In this document: positions 1 through 10,207 of the stretch, one piece after another
How positions within the stretch are numbered: position 1 is the stretch's first letter
How the letters are laid out: each line of letters opens with the position of its first letter
Source: Tritrichomonas foetus
Lineage: Eukaryota; Parabasalia; Tritrichomonadida; Tritrichomonadidae
Direction of reading: 5' to 3'
Assembly (NCBI GenBank): GCA_001839685.1
Contig: MLAK01000676.1
Location: forward strand, 1 to 64,000
DNA: 64,000 nucleotides
Position numbers and translations under genes: made by a program
Notes under the pieces: model-generated
Database searches by the model: none
What the model saw: the letters and a program-made list of their open reading frames with translations, nothing else
What the model was told of the DNA's origin: nothing

Positions 1-160
1 TTTTTTGAAGTTTTTTGTTGATTTTAAGAATCTTTTTCCTTAAAAATTCAGTATAGATTTGGATATACAGTTTTCATTCGGGAAAACCTCACTTTTTTCC
101 CCAATTATTATGAGGTGATGTATATGGTTAAATAATGGCCAATTTGTTGCTGTTATTTTT

Positions 161-3103
161 ATGGATGAAAAGCTAATACATTTGTACACTCAAATAATAT
201 ATTGGAAAGTTAATGAGATATCATTGAGTAATGAAGAAATATCGACAATTTATTCGAGTGCTGAAGTAATTCCTGCTCTTTTTTCAATAATGAAAAATCA
301 CAAACAAAGTAAAGATATTAGAACGCTTGCAGCTTGTGGGATAAAAAGAACAATTATAAATATATCTGATAATCTAGCTGAATCAGACGTTGAAATATTA
401 AAAGCAGAATTGATGGTATTATTTCGTGGTGAATCAGATTTTGGAATACTTCATATTCTTTCTGATGCAATTATCCCACTTCTAACAAAATGGCCAGAAA
501 TATTTAATGTTCTTCATTCACTTATCGAAATAAATTCTGTTGAATCGATTCATTTAATGATGTTGCTATCTTCTCGAATAATTGAACAAATTCCACAATT
601 TGTGGATAATTCATTTATTGAAACATGCATTTCATTGATTACTTTATCATTTACCCAAAAAACAAATAGAAAAGCTGCTCTTGAGCTTTTTTCATCAATA
701 GACGGTTTTAAACCTCAAATTGGAAATGCTAATCCTGCTTGGAAAAAGTTTTTAGAATATTATCATGAATTTCTTTTAATTGATGATTCTGAATGTTTTA
801 ATATTGCACAGTATCTTTCAAAATCTATTGATTGTTTAGAAAAGCCAGATCTTATTTCAATTTTACAATACTTTATAACTATTTTCCAAAATGATCGAAT
901 TTCAAATCGAAATAAAGCTTCTGTTTTTCTAATTATAGATTCAATTCTGAAGAAACAAATATTCCCCGAATTTTATGAAGTTTTCCTTCAATTTGCTCTT
1001 CAATTTTCATCTTCTCTTTTTGATGAATTTTGTTACAATGAAAATGAAGCATCAAATGTTTCATTCAATTTTTTAATTTATTATAATAAACTCGAAAATT
1101 TTGAAGACATAATTTTGCAAAATATCAAAACAGATTCGTCAAATAATATTTTTAGTAGCCTTTTGGCAATTTTGGTTATTTTTCCATATGTTTCAAAGCA
1201 TAAATTATTATTTTATGATTATATTTTTAAATGTTGTGAAGCACCAATTCATTCAATTTCTGAACTTGCTTTTTCTATTCTTAGTGACTGTGGTGATGTT
1301 CAAAATATACCAAATAAATTTTTAGATAACTTTGTGTCTTTAATTGGAAAAATGTGTCAAATCTCATGTAATCATATAAAACAACTAGAAATCATTTTAA
1401 ATTACTTGGCAATTGTTTTATTCCAAATCAATTTTGATGCACAATATATTGATCTTGTCATTTCTATGCTTATTTCTTTATACCAAACAGAGAGCACAAT
1501 AACAATTCATGATAAAATATTTATGTGTTTTGCTGGATGCATTAATTCCTTTGGAGAATATGCAAAAACGTATTTAAGTAAGATTGTTCCGATTTTAATT
1601 GAAAATATCCAATCACATAATACTCAATGTCCTCTTAGCCAACCAGCTGCTGTAGAAACACTTGCATTTTGTATTTCAATATTTCCTGATTGTTTCAATG
1701 ATATCATACAGCCTTTTATATCATTATTACAGTCATGGATTGGCTCTGTTGAAAATAATGTAATTTGTATTAATAATAATCGAACCAATATTAAATCAGC
1801 AATTGATTCATTAATTCGTATTGTTCATTTAATTCAAAAAGAGGAAGATATTTATCAAATAATTTTATTTATAATTCATTATATCACTCTAAATGATATG
1901 TCGATTGATGATAGTGGAATAAAAATTCAAAGTATACAAAAAGATTGTTTAATTTTACTACGTAAATTAATCGAAACTTCACTTTTTGCATCCACATTAT
2001 TGTCAATGATTGTCAATTCACTGTGTCGAAGTTTTATCAATAATAGTTTGTGTGTAAAGCAGAAAATTATCACAATAATTAAGATTTGTTCTCGCTATCA
2101 TAATTTTATCCAAGAATTTTGTAACTTTTTTATCGATTTACTCAATAGTCCAGACTATTTCCTCATAAATATTTCTTTAATATTCTTTAATAATCTTTTT
2201 CAGTTAATAAATATTCAATATCCTGATGGATTGATAGATATGATCAACTCTAAATGCATTGACTTAATGAAAAATGAAAACTTTTCGTCAATGAAATTAT
2301 TATTAACAACGTCTGCTAATTTTGATAACTTCCCTTTGGATATTTTTATTGGATGCATAAATGAAATCAAAGAAAAGTTATCTCCTATAGAAAAATCTGA
2401 AGTTATTGGTATTTTTTGTAATTCAATAAATAGAATAACTTTGACAGATCATAATGATGATTTTGTGAAATATATTATGGAATTTTCTTTGACCTGTTTA
2501 CAAAATTGTTTGAATTTTTCGATTCCACCAACCCCAATTCGCATTTTTTCTACTTTTTTGACTTTAATAGATTTAAATAATGAATTCATTTCCCAGTTTT
2601 ATCCAATTTTTTCACAAATTTTGCAATCTTCCCATCATGAAAGTGAATACTACAATGACACAATTGGTGAAACGATTCTTTTTATCTTGAAGCTTTTAAG
2701 TATTCCCAGTATTGAAATTCCAATTGATATTTTTCTTCCTTTGGTTTTTCAAAAGATTCCCTTTGACTTTGATTTTCCCAAAATCAATGATATTTTGATT
2801 TTGATAGCAAAATTGCCGACTTGTCCATTGTTTATAAAAATTGCACAATTCCATCCACTTCTTTTCAGATGCTTGATTAAAATAGTGTCATTAGAAGAAA
2901 AAGAAAAAGATTATATGGGCATTGATAATCGATCATTTTTATCTATCATAAAACTTGCCTATGATATCTCGAGAAGTAACAGCCAAAGTAAAGAAATAAT
3001 TCAAGAAATATTAGGAAATGATGAGAAAAAACTTTCTTTAATCCAAAACCGATTTAATAATATTGCTAAGCAAAATGTTCATCAATCAATCATTTATAAT
3101 TAA
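161..3103 (+). CDS. HEAT/ARM-repeat protein, importin-beta-like
   Basis: A 980-residue protein made almost entirely of short amphipathic helices, rich in Ile, Leu, Phe and Asn, as in HEAT/ARM solenoids. The N-terminal part (about residues 35-70) contains an LAACGIKR stretch like the second HEAT repeat of karyopherin-beta importins, where a similar 'R.LA...L+' motif is common. The length is close to the usual 850-1100 residues of importin-beta proteins. If it is an importin, it would carry cargo through nuclear pores under Ran control, but no cargo or Ran-binding signature can be read by eye. The ATG at 161 is the first in frame. Other solenoid proteins (condensin- or proteasome-adaptor-like) are possible. 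Confidence 0.75.
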   Translation: MDEKLIHLYTQIIYWKVNEISLSNEEISTIYSSAEVIPALFSIMKNHKQSKDIRTLAACGIKRTIINISDNLAESDVEILKAELMVLFRGESDFGILHILSDAIIPLLTKWPEIFNVLHSLIEINSVESIHLMMLLSSRIIEQIPQFVDNSFIETCISLITLSFTQKTNRKAALELFSSIDGFKPQIGNANPAWKKFLEYYHEFLLIDDSECFNIAQYLSKSIDCLEKPDLISILQYFITIFQNDRISNRNKASVFLIIDSILKKQIFPEFYEVFLQFALQFSSSLFDEFCYNENEASNVSFNFLIYYNKLENFEDIILQNIKTDSSNNIFSSLLAILVIFPYVSKHKLLFYDYIFKCCEAPIHSISELAFSILSDCGDVQNIPNKFLDNFVSLIGKMCQISCNHIKQLEIILNYLAIVLFQINFDAQYIDLVISMLISLYQTESTITIHDKIFMCFAGCINSFGEYAKTYLSKIVPILIENIQSHNTQCPLSQPAAVETLAFCISIFPDCFNDIIQPFISLLQSWIGSVENNVICINNNRTNIKSAIDSLIRIVHLIQKEEDIYQIILFIIHYITLNDMSIDDSGIKIQSIQKDCLILLRKLIETSLFASTLLSMIVNSLCRSFINNSLCVKQKIITIIKICSRYHNFIQEFCNFFIDLLNSPDYFLINISLIFFNNLFQLINIQYPDGLIDMINSKCIDLMKNENFSSMKLLLTTSANFDNFPLDIFIGCINEIKEKLSPIEKSEVIGIFCNSINRITLTDHNDDFVKYIMEFSLTCLQNCLNFSIPPTPIRIFSTFLTLIDLNNEFISQFYPIFSQILQSSHHESEYYNDTIGETILFILKLLSIPSIEIPIDIFLPLVFQKIPFDFDFPKINDILILIAKLPTCPLFIKIAQFHPLLFRCLIKIVSLEEKEKDYMGIDNRSFLSIIKLAYDISRSNSQSKEIIQEILGNDEKKLSLIQNRFNNIAKQNVHQSIIYN

Positions 3104-3667
3104 GTCATGCATTTTTTTTCCCGAAAATCAACAAGTGGTCATGCGAGTTCCAAGTTTCCTGATCTTCACAGAAATGCAAGATATGTGTTGAAGCTGTCAG
3201 GAGAAAAAAAGTACTGGAATATTGTTAAAAGAGAAACTATTCACTTTTCATGTTTATGCCAAAAACTTTGTTTTTTAATAAATAATAATATTACCTAATA
3301 AGGTATAAATATTATTGAATTCTGAATTTTAGTATTCCTTCGAAACTTTTATTTAATCATCATCTAATTTTGAAATGATAGTCATTTTTCAAAGAAGTAT
3401 TTTGAGGTAATATTTTTTGAATCAAGCAAATAACAGTTGAAGGAATTACTTTTTCTTTTAATAATAAAACAGTTGTTGATTTTGATAAAGACAAAAATTC
3501 ACAACTTTGTTAAGAGCAAATATAATGAATATCATAAGTAGTTTTGAACATCATAATAAAAATTATTTCATAATAAAAATCATTATTAAGATTTGAAGAA
3601 ATTTTGATTCTGTGCTAAACTGAAGTGTTTTCTTAATGAAATAATGAAATTCGTTCATGAAAATTAC
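3104..3667. other. Intergenic, no supported gene
   Basis: A+T-rich spacer between the solenoid gene and the small minus-strand gene. It holds a 63-codon ORF starting 3 bp after the preceding stop (3107-3298) with no recognisable similarity. I see no RNA gene or repeat. Confidence 0.5.
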
Positions 3668-3991
3668 CTAAGATGGTTCAATAATAACAGGTTGGCTTGA
3701 AAATTGAATAGGTTCTTGATCTTCCTCAAATAGTTCAACACATCTATCATTCCCATTAATTCCTTCTGGATTTTCATTTTTCTTGATAGTTACAGCTTTA
3801 GAGCATACATCAAATAGAACATTCTGAGGTGCTAAGGTGTGCCTATCTATTTCTCCGGAAATTGTATATGGATATATATGATTTTTACAAATATTGAGAA
3901 TTGTGTTGCCAGCTACTCTAGCATCTGATGGACCTCCATCAGGTTTCTCATAAGTATTTTCTAGAAAACTCCAATCTCTGAAAAATTCCAT
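3668..3991 (-). CDS. Small hypothetical protein (107 aa)
   Basis: Not recognised. The 107-residue product has normal soluble-protein composition, with an acidic C-terminal third containing FEEDQEP, and no signal peptide or membrane segment. It starts at an ATG and lies divergent from the large beta-propeller gene, with about 170 bp between the two start codons. Low repetitiveness and mixed composition in A+T-rich DNA favour a real gene. It could also be the exon of a longer spliced gene or a remnant. Confidence 0.5.
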   Translation of the reverse strand: MEFFRDWSFLENTYEKPDGGPSDARVAGNTILNICKNHIYPYTISGEIDRHTLAPQNVLFDVCSKAVTIKKNENPEGINGNDRCVELFEEDQEPIQFSSQPVIIEPS

Positions 3992-4135
3992 CTAAATAAT
4001 TTTCACCTAATTTATACGGTTTATGGGGAATTTTGTCAAAAATAAACGGGGAAAGGGTGACCTTGATTTAAATATAACCATTTTGTGTGAATATGATTCT
4101 GACTTTTTGAAGGCGCCCGTTTATCGACATTTTCC

Positions 4136-4140
4136 TCACA
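4136..4140 (+). promoter_or_regulatory. Inr-like element before the CPSF-A-family gene
   Basis: TCACA matches the trichomonad initiator TCA(+1)Y(T/A). The A+1 lies 22 nt upstream of the ATG at 4160. Inr function is established for Trichomonas; its use here is inferred from motif and spacing. Confidence 0.5.
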
Positions 4141-4159
4141 TCAAAAATTTAGATTTTTG

Positions 4160-7100
4160 ATGGAAAGTCGGAAAGTCGGCTACATTTTACAGCCACTTGT
4201 AGAAGGTTCTACATTATCCAATTCGATTAAATGCAAGCTTCCACAAAGTCAGAAGCCCTGCTTTGTTTTTGCGAAACGAAGGGAACTGATTTTCTTCGAA
4301 ATTACAGAAAACGGAATTTCTCCGCTTTATAAAGTTCCATTCGCCAAAACAATCGCTTCATTGCGCATTTTAACATCTAAGTCACTTGGAAAACCTCAAG
4401 GAAGTGATTTAATCGTCGTATATTTTCATGATTTTTCATTCGTAGTTTTTTCAGATCCAAAGCATATCAAATTTCAATTCAATCCACCAGAAATAGAGAA
4501 AATGACTACATTTATCTGCGAAACCCACCATCAAACACCAATATTATTAACACATAATAAATCTGGCCTTTTATCGCTCTGGAATGCAATGGACAATCCA
4601 AAAATTGTTTACAATATCAATTGTTCAGACCAAAGAATTGTAGACCTCAAATTTTTATCACATCAGAGTATCAGATTAATTATTTTATACGACACACTTG
4701 CTGGTTTGCGAAGTTCAATAGTTTATACACTAAACAAAAGGATTCTTGTTCTTGAAGAGATTTCCCGGTTGAGTGTTCGTCAATTATCTGATGCATCGTC
4801 ATCACTCATCATTCCTTTTCCACATGGTGATAGTACCAAACCAGTATATCTTATTGTTGGTCGCGAAAAAATCACTATCGTCTATAAAAATCAAGTCGAC
4901 GTAATTGATACACCGTTTGATGGTGATAATCCAAAATGTATTTGTGAACTTGGTGGATGGTCTTCACTCATAGCTACATCGTCAGGATCTTTATACGGTA
5001 TAATATTTGATGAACAATTTAACATCTTCAAAATTGGTGAATTACCAATTTTACCAACATCAATCACGAAAATTGATGGAGATGTATTTTTCATTGGTTC
5101 GTCTGTCGGTGACTCTATTTTTGTCCAACTTTCAAACACTAGTATTCATATTTTAAGCACGATTGAACAGTTCACTCCAGTTAATTCATTTTCTACTTTC
5201 TGTGAAAACGTTGGATCAATTTTTCTGACTCAAGGGAATGAAAAAACGTCGAGTTTATCAACTTTAAAGACAGGTGCCTCATTTTCAAAAGAAGTTGAAC
5301 TGCATATTCCTTTTATTGAATCAATTTTCTTTGTTTGTGATTCCTTACTTGTAATTTCTTTACATGGCGAAAAAAGTGTATGTATTTCACTAGAAAATTA
5401 TGAAAAAGTTCAAATTGATCGTTTTATTGAAGATTGTCAAACATTGAATGCTTTACCAAGAAATGAATCGTCATTTTATCAAGTTTGTAGTCGAACAATT
5501 CGAGCTGTTGGGAAAAATACAAATGATTCAGCAATTACTTATGACAGTGACATTGTTTATTCAACAACTGATGGTGAATTCATCATTTTACTTTTTAATG
5601 ATAACGCGGAAATTGTAACAATGAATTTGGAACCATTCACACAAATTCATTTCAATATTCCACATGCATTTACAGCAGCTTTATATCAAGGAATGATTGC
5701 AGTTGCTTTCTATTCAGGTGAAATCCAGTTGCATTCAACTGAATCGCAAATGGGAGAAACAAAGCTTTCAAATAATGAATTAATCACTTATATGAACTTT
5801 AATGTTCGTGATGATGAAATTTCATTAATTGCTTGTTCAGAAAATGGCACTGTTTTTAAATTTGATGTTCCTGATCTTTTTGAAACAGAAAGGAGAACTC
5901 TTGGTTATCACATAAAAAGTGTCACACAATTTCATTCAATCCAGCAAACCAACAAAAATAAACATACTAAAGAAAGAAGTAGATCAAAGTTAGATGGCAG
6001 TTTACTTGTAAATGGAACATCACCTGTGATTTTGTATCCAAATGGATCTTTTATTTCTGTAATTTGTGAAAATTATTCGAAATCGTGTTCATTGAATGGA
6101 AATAAATTTGCATTAGCAAATGATTCTGACTTATTTATTGGAACAATTGAAAACAATAGCTTATGCTCAATTACTCAGAAAGGTTGTATTTCACAACCAC
6201 TTCATTTTAGCATTCATCAAAATCCTCTTTCTTTATTTGTTTCTTTTGAAAAAAATTCTATTTTTACCGTTTCCAGTTTTGTTCTCCCTTCTTTTTCTGA
6301 ATCATTTTCACATATTCTTCCACCAAATGAAGAAGTTACTGCATTGTATTACCATAACGCATTAAACACCACGTTTTTTGGAGTGGCAACTCATAAAGAT
6401 GGGTCATTGCATGCAGTTAAAGAATTATTTGGTGAATTCAAAATAGTACATTCACAAGAAATAAAAGGTAGTGTTTTCTGTATATCTTCATCAAAGCCAA
6501 ATAATTTAATTATTGGTGGATCTTGTAAACTGTACATGCTTCATGTTGAAGCAACTTTCAGTGGAATGATTAATATCGAAACCATTCAAGTTTTACCTAC
6601 AGAAGTCATTCCACGTTCAATTTCCATTCTTGGTCCATTTATTATCTACTTTGGTGCTAATAAGGCTATCACAATCATGAAAGAATCATCCGATAATGAT
6701 GGAAGTGTAGCAAAATATGATGAAAGTATCATTCGAACGGCTCTACATTCTGGATTTTTAGGAAAACCAGTTTCAAAACATACTTGTCACATATTTACAG
6801 CTGATGAAAATTGGAATTTAAATATTTCTTCCTTTAGATTCAAAGATGATTTTATTGAAATTAACCAACTGACTTCTTTTAAGTTGGATTCACCAGTTTC
6901 TGCATTTCATTCTGTTCGAGATGGATATGCAATGGTTTCTACTAGGAATGGTGGACTTTATGTACTTCAGGAATACGACAGAGAGAAAATTGGATTAATG
7001 AAGAAAGTTGTTTCAGAAATTGCAAAAATTATTCCATGCGAAAAACGAAGCACGAAAATTGTAGACGGTGAGTTACTTGAATTTTTCGCAAAATTACCTG

Positions 7101-7210
7101 AGAAAGTTCAAACAGAAATTGCAGGAAAACTAAAACGAAAACCAAGAGAAATTACAGATACTATATTAGGAATAAAGAGCACACTTTCGAAGATGTGTTC
7201 AACTTTATAA
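4160..7210 (+). CDS. CPSF-A/SF3b3/DDB1-family beta-propeller protein
   Basis: A 1016-residue protein of repeated beta-strand blocks without classic WD signatures, as in the triple-propeller family of DDB1, SF3B3 and CPSF160. The N-terminus (TLSNSIKC..., then 'KRRELIFFEITENG...PLYKVPFAKTIASLRIL') parallels the 'N-x-L-ELY/F...G.+.....Y..I..L' start of that family. The C-terminus has VDGELLEFF followed by KLKRKPREI, matching the conserved 'DG-(D/E)-L...F...+..........P.-I' end that SF3B3 and CPSF160 share. These proteins scaffold U2 snRNP, polyadenylation or CUL4 ligase complexes; which one applies cannot be decided here. A TTG codon immediately precedes the ATG at 4160, and an Inr-like motif lies 22 nt upstream. 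Confidence 0.78.
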   Translation: MESRKVGYILQPLVEGSTLSNSIKCKLPQSQKPCFVFAKRRELIFFEITENGISPLYKVPFAKTIASLRILTSKSLGKPQGSDLIVVYFHDFSFVVFSDPKHIKFQFNPPEIEKMTTFICETHHQTPILLTHNKSGLLSLWNAMDNPKIVYNINCSDQRIVDLKFLSHQSIRLIILYDTLAGLRSSIVYTLNKRILVLEEISRLSVRQLSDASSSLIIPFPHGDSTKPVYLIVGREKITIVYKNQVDVIDTPFDGDNPKCICELGGWSSLIATSSGSLYGIIFDEQFNIFKIGELPILPTSITKIDGDVFFIGSSVGDSIFVQLSNTSIHILSTIEQFTPVNSFSTFCENVGSIFLTQGNEKTSSLSTLKTGASFSKEVELHIPFIESIFFVCDSLLVISLHGEKSVCISLENYEKVQIDRFIEDCQTLNALPRNESSFYQVCSRTIRAVGKNTNDSAITYDSDIVYSTTDGEFIILLFNDNAEIVTMNLEPFTQIHFNIPHAFTAALYQGMIAVAFYSGEIQLHSTESQMGETKLSNNELITYMNFNVRDDEISLIACSENGTVFKFDVPDLFETERRTLGYHIKSVTQFHSIQQTNKNKHTKERSRSKLDGSLLVNGTSPVILYPNGSFISVICENYSKSCSLNGNKFALANDSDLFIGTIENNSLCSITQKGCISQPLHFSIHQNPLSLFVSFEKNSIFTVSSFVLPSFSESFSHILPPNEEVTALYYHNALNTTFFGVATHKDGSLHAVKELFGEFKIVHSQEIKGSVFCISSSKPNNLIIGGSCKLYMLHVEATFSGMINIETIQVLPTEVIPRSISILGPFIIYFGANKAITIMKESSDNDGSVAKYDESIIRTALHSGFLGKPVSKHTCHIFTADENWNLNISSFRFKDDFIEINQLTSFKLDSPVSAFHSVRDGYAMVSTRNGGLYVLQEYDREKIGLMKKVVSEIAKIIPCEKRSTKIVDGELLEFFAKLPEKVQTEIAGKLKRKPREITDTILGIKSTLSKMCSTL

Positions 7211-7448
7211 AAAATACAAATATAATTATATTATATTTGTATTTCTGTTTACAAATAAAATATATAAAAATATCCAAACAAAGATATATCTTTCGTTTCT
7301 TTTATTCACCGCACATTTACTGCTCAAAACATGCTACTTTTTCCCGCAGGAAGAATAAAGCAGACAATGAAATAATTTGATATGAAACATTAAAATAAAA
7401 GTGAGTGTGAAAAATGTAAAACTTTATTAAAAAAAAAAATAAATATGA

Positions 7449-7910
7449 CTAGATTTGATTGTACCCTGGACCCATACTCATGAAACGCGATTTGAGTTTA
7501 GACCAGCCTGATGTTTGGTCGAAGCCTCCTTTTTGGATAGTCGCGTTATTTGGAAGTGGTGGCATTATTCCGTCTGCGGAGTGGGGGTTGATTACATCGT
7601 CGTCTGTCTGAAGTGGTGACTCACTAATTTCTGAACTGACGCAGACCCATTCGACATTTTTGGGCCATCTTAAGAAATCTTCTGGGAAAATATGGTCGGA
7701 TGTGCGCTCGGGTGGTGGAGGTTGTTGCTGTCTTTGGGCGGGCCTTGAAAAATGGCCTTGAGATGGAGCAGAGCGGTCTGCTGGAATACTTAATAATTTG
7801 TTGATCGCAGCTTCCGTACTTCCTCTTGTTTCTTGAACAACGCGCTCAATTATACCGACTGAGTGATTTGGAAACATTTCCTGAAGCGAGTGAATCATAC
7901 CTTGCGACAT
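7449..7910 (-). CDS. CUE-domain protein
   Basis: A 153-residue protein whose N-terminus (about residues 5-42) is a CUE ubiquitin-binding domain. It has the MFP motif at residues 12-14, a central 'I-RVVQETRGSTEAAINKLL' helix and the terminal Leu-Leu pair that contacts ubiquitin. The rest is a proline/glutamine-rich linker (about residues 50-70) and an unrecognised C-terminal region. CUE proteins read mono-ubiquitin in trafficking and ER quality control; nothing here narrows the role. The ATG at 7910 places the domain at the very N-terminus, as in many CUE proteins. Confidence 0.82.
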   Translation of the reverse strand: MSQGMIHSLQEMFPNHSVGIIERVVQETRGSTEAAINKLLSIPADRSAPSQGHFSRPAQRQQQPPPPERTSDHIFPEDFLRWPKNVEWVCVSSEISESPLQTDDDVINPHSADGIMPPLPNNATIQKGGFDQTSGWSKLKSRFMSMGPGYNQI

Positions 7911-8499
7911 TTCTTTTTCTCTGTGTGGAAATTGAATATGATGATTAAATTATATTGAAAAGGATATTTTGTAAAGTATTCATTTTTGAGATTTTCATTG
8001 AATATTCCATCTACTTGAACGATAGAATCGAAAATCTTAAAAAAAAAAAAAAAAAGGTTTTCATTTAACTTATCAACCACTGTCTCAATATCGAAATAAA
8101 CATTATTCTAATCATCTAAAATAATTTTAAGCCTTTACATTAACGGATGGTGCTTATGGCAATGGTATTTTCTCATTAGTATAATGACAGCAAGTTTTTT
8201 TTTCTTTATCTTTATCTGAATGAGAAGTAATTCTAGTTTTGCATTTTTTTTAAAATTTCTTTGACATAAGCAATTATTTAGAAAAAATAAAATACTTTTT
8301 TTAAGCGTCGCCAGCTATGAGTTGAGACTGTATACTGATTAAATCACGCAAATAATGATTAAATCACGTAAATAATGATTAAATCACGCAAATAATGATT
8401 AAATCACGTATATACTGGTTGAATATTCCAAAAAGCTTTTGTTAAATCTGTCCGGAAATGAATAACAATATTTAATAAATAAATGATATATATTTATAT
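7911..8499. other. Intergenic with tandem repeat
   Basis: A+T-rich spacer containing a poly(A) run near 8040 and the 20-bp tandem repeat at 8336-8415. No gene seen. Confidence 0.6.
8336..8415. repeat. 20-bp tandem repeat, 4 units
   Basis: Four head-to-tail units of TGATTAAATCACGYAAATAA. Positions vary only as C/T in the middle and in the last degenerate unit. The array is flanked on both sides by TATAC. Confidence 0.9.
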
Positions 8500-9075
8500 T
8501 TAACCAAATACAGACTCAAAGATAGCGCCAACAATATTTCGTCTTTCTTCCGGAACGGCCACTCCTTCACAAATTGGATCGAATTCCACAGTCGATGGTG
8601 GGGACGCCTTTTCCATGACGTAGCTGCTCTTCAGCCTTCCGGGCACGACAGAAACGGCCATCGTGTTGGTGATCAGCTGAGGGGATCTTCCGCATGATTT
8701 CACAGCGAGTTCAGCAATATCTGTAGACGGGTATTCAATGTAAAGCCAATTTCCAGCCGTATCGTCGACGCGTAAAATTGTTCCGTATTTCGAAAAGTGT
8801 TGGACTATTTCATTTGTATAGCCATGGATGGTGCCAATAACGGTAATCCAAGTGCCGATGTCGTGCGTTTTCTCGTGTTGTGTCACGCCAAACTCGTTTG
8901 TTCTGTCGTAAACTGAGCCGCTAGGCTTATCCGAGGCGAAAGAATCGAATTGAAAGGTTTCTTCTTCAGTTCGTGGCGTAACAATGCTTTTGTTTTGCTG
9001 TGACTTTGTGACTCGGGTCGCGTTTTTACTCCCAAAGAGACGAGAGTTTAAATATTGTTGCTCTTTCTCGCTCAT
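8500..9075 (-). CDS. Nup35/Nup53-type nucleoporin (RRM_Nup35)
   Basis: A 191-residue protein with one MPPN/RRM_Nup35 domain at about residues 75-145. The sequence runs 'GTWITVIG', then a helix ending 'HFSKYGTIL', then 'NWLYIEYPS', the family's characteristic replacement of RNP motifs by a Trp-containing strand. Nup35/53 anchors nuclear pore rings to the envelope, dimerises through this RRM and has a C-terminal amphipathic helix. Here the last 12 residues (NIVGAIFESVFG) could form such a helix. The disordered N-terminus resembles the family but is short. The ATG at 9075 is the only good start. Confidence 0.88.
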   Translation of the reverse strand: MSEKEQQYLNSRLFGSKNATRVTKSQQNKSIVTPRTEEETFQFDSFASDKPSGSVYDRTNEFGVTQHEKTHDIGTWITVIGTIHGYTNEIVQHFSKYGTILRVDDTAGNWLYIEYPSTDIAELAVKSCGRSPQLITNTMAVSVVPGRLKSSYVMEKASPPSTVEFDPICEGVAVPEERRNIVGAIFESVFG

Positions 9076-9373
9076 TTATCGATAACCGTTTTTATTTGGT
9101 CAGTCATTAATGATTATGAAATTTTTTGAAGACATTTTTTTCAGTACTACGATAGTTTTTTAAATGCTTCTCGTGAAATAGAAACACAAAAACTTAATAT
9201 CGTCGAAAATTTCTTTACTAATAGTAAACGGCACTCCCTCAAAACAAGAAAATTGTGAATTTTTTTTGATTTTTTAAAATTAAAAAGTAATTATAAATAG
9301 AAAAGGAAAACTCTAACATTTAAAACAAACTAATCTTACAATCATGCTTTAAGTACAAATTAGACAAAGAAGC

Positions 9374-9766
9374 TCATTTGTGCCTCCGGTTTTTCAATAG
9401 CCGATTCTTTTCCTCATACAATTCTTGAAGCTTCTCTTCTAGCTGAACAATGTAATCGGTGTTTTTTGTGTCGACGTCGTCTTGGGGATTTCCAGTTTGG
9501 TCGAGTTGGTCAGCGATTCTTTCTTCTTCGTGTATTTGGTCTTCAAGATCCATGATCATTCGATCTTCGTCTTTACACATTTTTGTAAGATCTTTGATTT
9601 GCTTTTTTGTCGCGTCCATCTGTGAGCCAACTGTCATTTCGATAGAAATATATTCAAGAAGCTGGTTTGCGTCGTGTAAAAGTTTCTTCTGCATGGCCTC
9701 TCTCTGGCTGTTGTTTTCATCGCCATAATTTGTAGGTTTGTCGTTATTAAATGGATTTCTTGACAT
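9374..9766 (-). CDS. Small coiled-coil protein (130 aa)
   Basis: Not recognised. Residues about 25-95 and 105-130 are heptad-rich, highly charged helices (for example MIMDLEDQIHEEE and VQLEEKLQELYEEK) preceded by an N/Q-rich disordered N-terminus. No catalytic motif. The ATG at 9766 opens the frame. It could be a structural or adaptor subunit. Confidence 0.65.
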   Translation of the reverse strand: MSRNPFNNDKPTNYGDENNSQREAMQKKLLHDANQLLEYISIEMTVGSQMDATKKQIKDLTKMCKDEDRMIMDLEDQIHEEERIADQLDQTGNPQDDVDTKNTDYIVQLEEKLQELYEEKNRLLKNRRHK

Positions 9767-10207
9767 TTGAAAAAACTGGAAAAACTAAACGTTCGTATCA
9801 CAATTTTCAACTTTTTGATGATTCTAATTTTGTTCAAAGTTTGAACTTCAAACTCACTAATATTTATTTAAAAAAATATTTATGGAATTTATACACAGTA
9901 TGATGGGCTAACATATCAGCAAAATATTTATCATCGGTTGTTGATCGATTTTTGAGAAATAATCATTTCTTACAATGTGATTCTTATTTTCAAAGATTTT
10001 TTTGATGTGAAATTTGTGAATTTCTTCCTTATTTCCAAAAGTCATCTAAACATCTAAGTTATAACCAAGATGTTATAAAATTTTTATCTTTAATGGTCAT
10101 TTAATAAATACTTAAAGCTGCCTTGCTATATGAGGAAAAAAAAAAGAAATTTCACGATAAAAACAAGTTTATTAAACAACAAATTACAAATAAAGCAAAA
10201 ACTTGTG
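9767..10207. other. Intergenic, nothing recognised
   Basis: A+T-rich spacer between two minus-strand coiled-coil genes. No RNA gene or strong repeat seen. Confidence 0.5.

Noticed and set aside
3107..3298. 63-codon ORF just after the HEAT gene
   Set aside because: No recognisable domain and it starts 3 bp after a stop; a chance frame is more likely.
7912..7935. CCACACAG near the CUE gene start as an intron 3' splice site
   Set aside because: The full trichomonad branch/acceptor ACTAACACACAG is absent and no matching 5' site was found.
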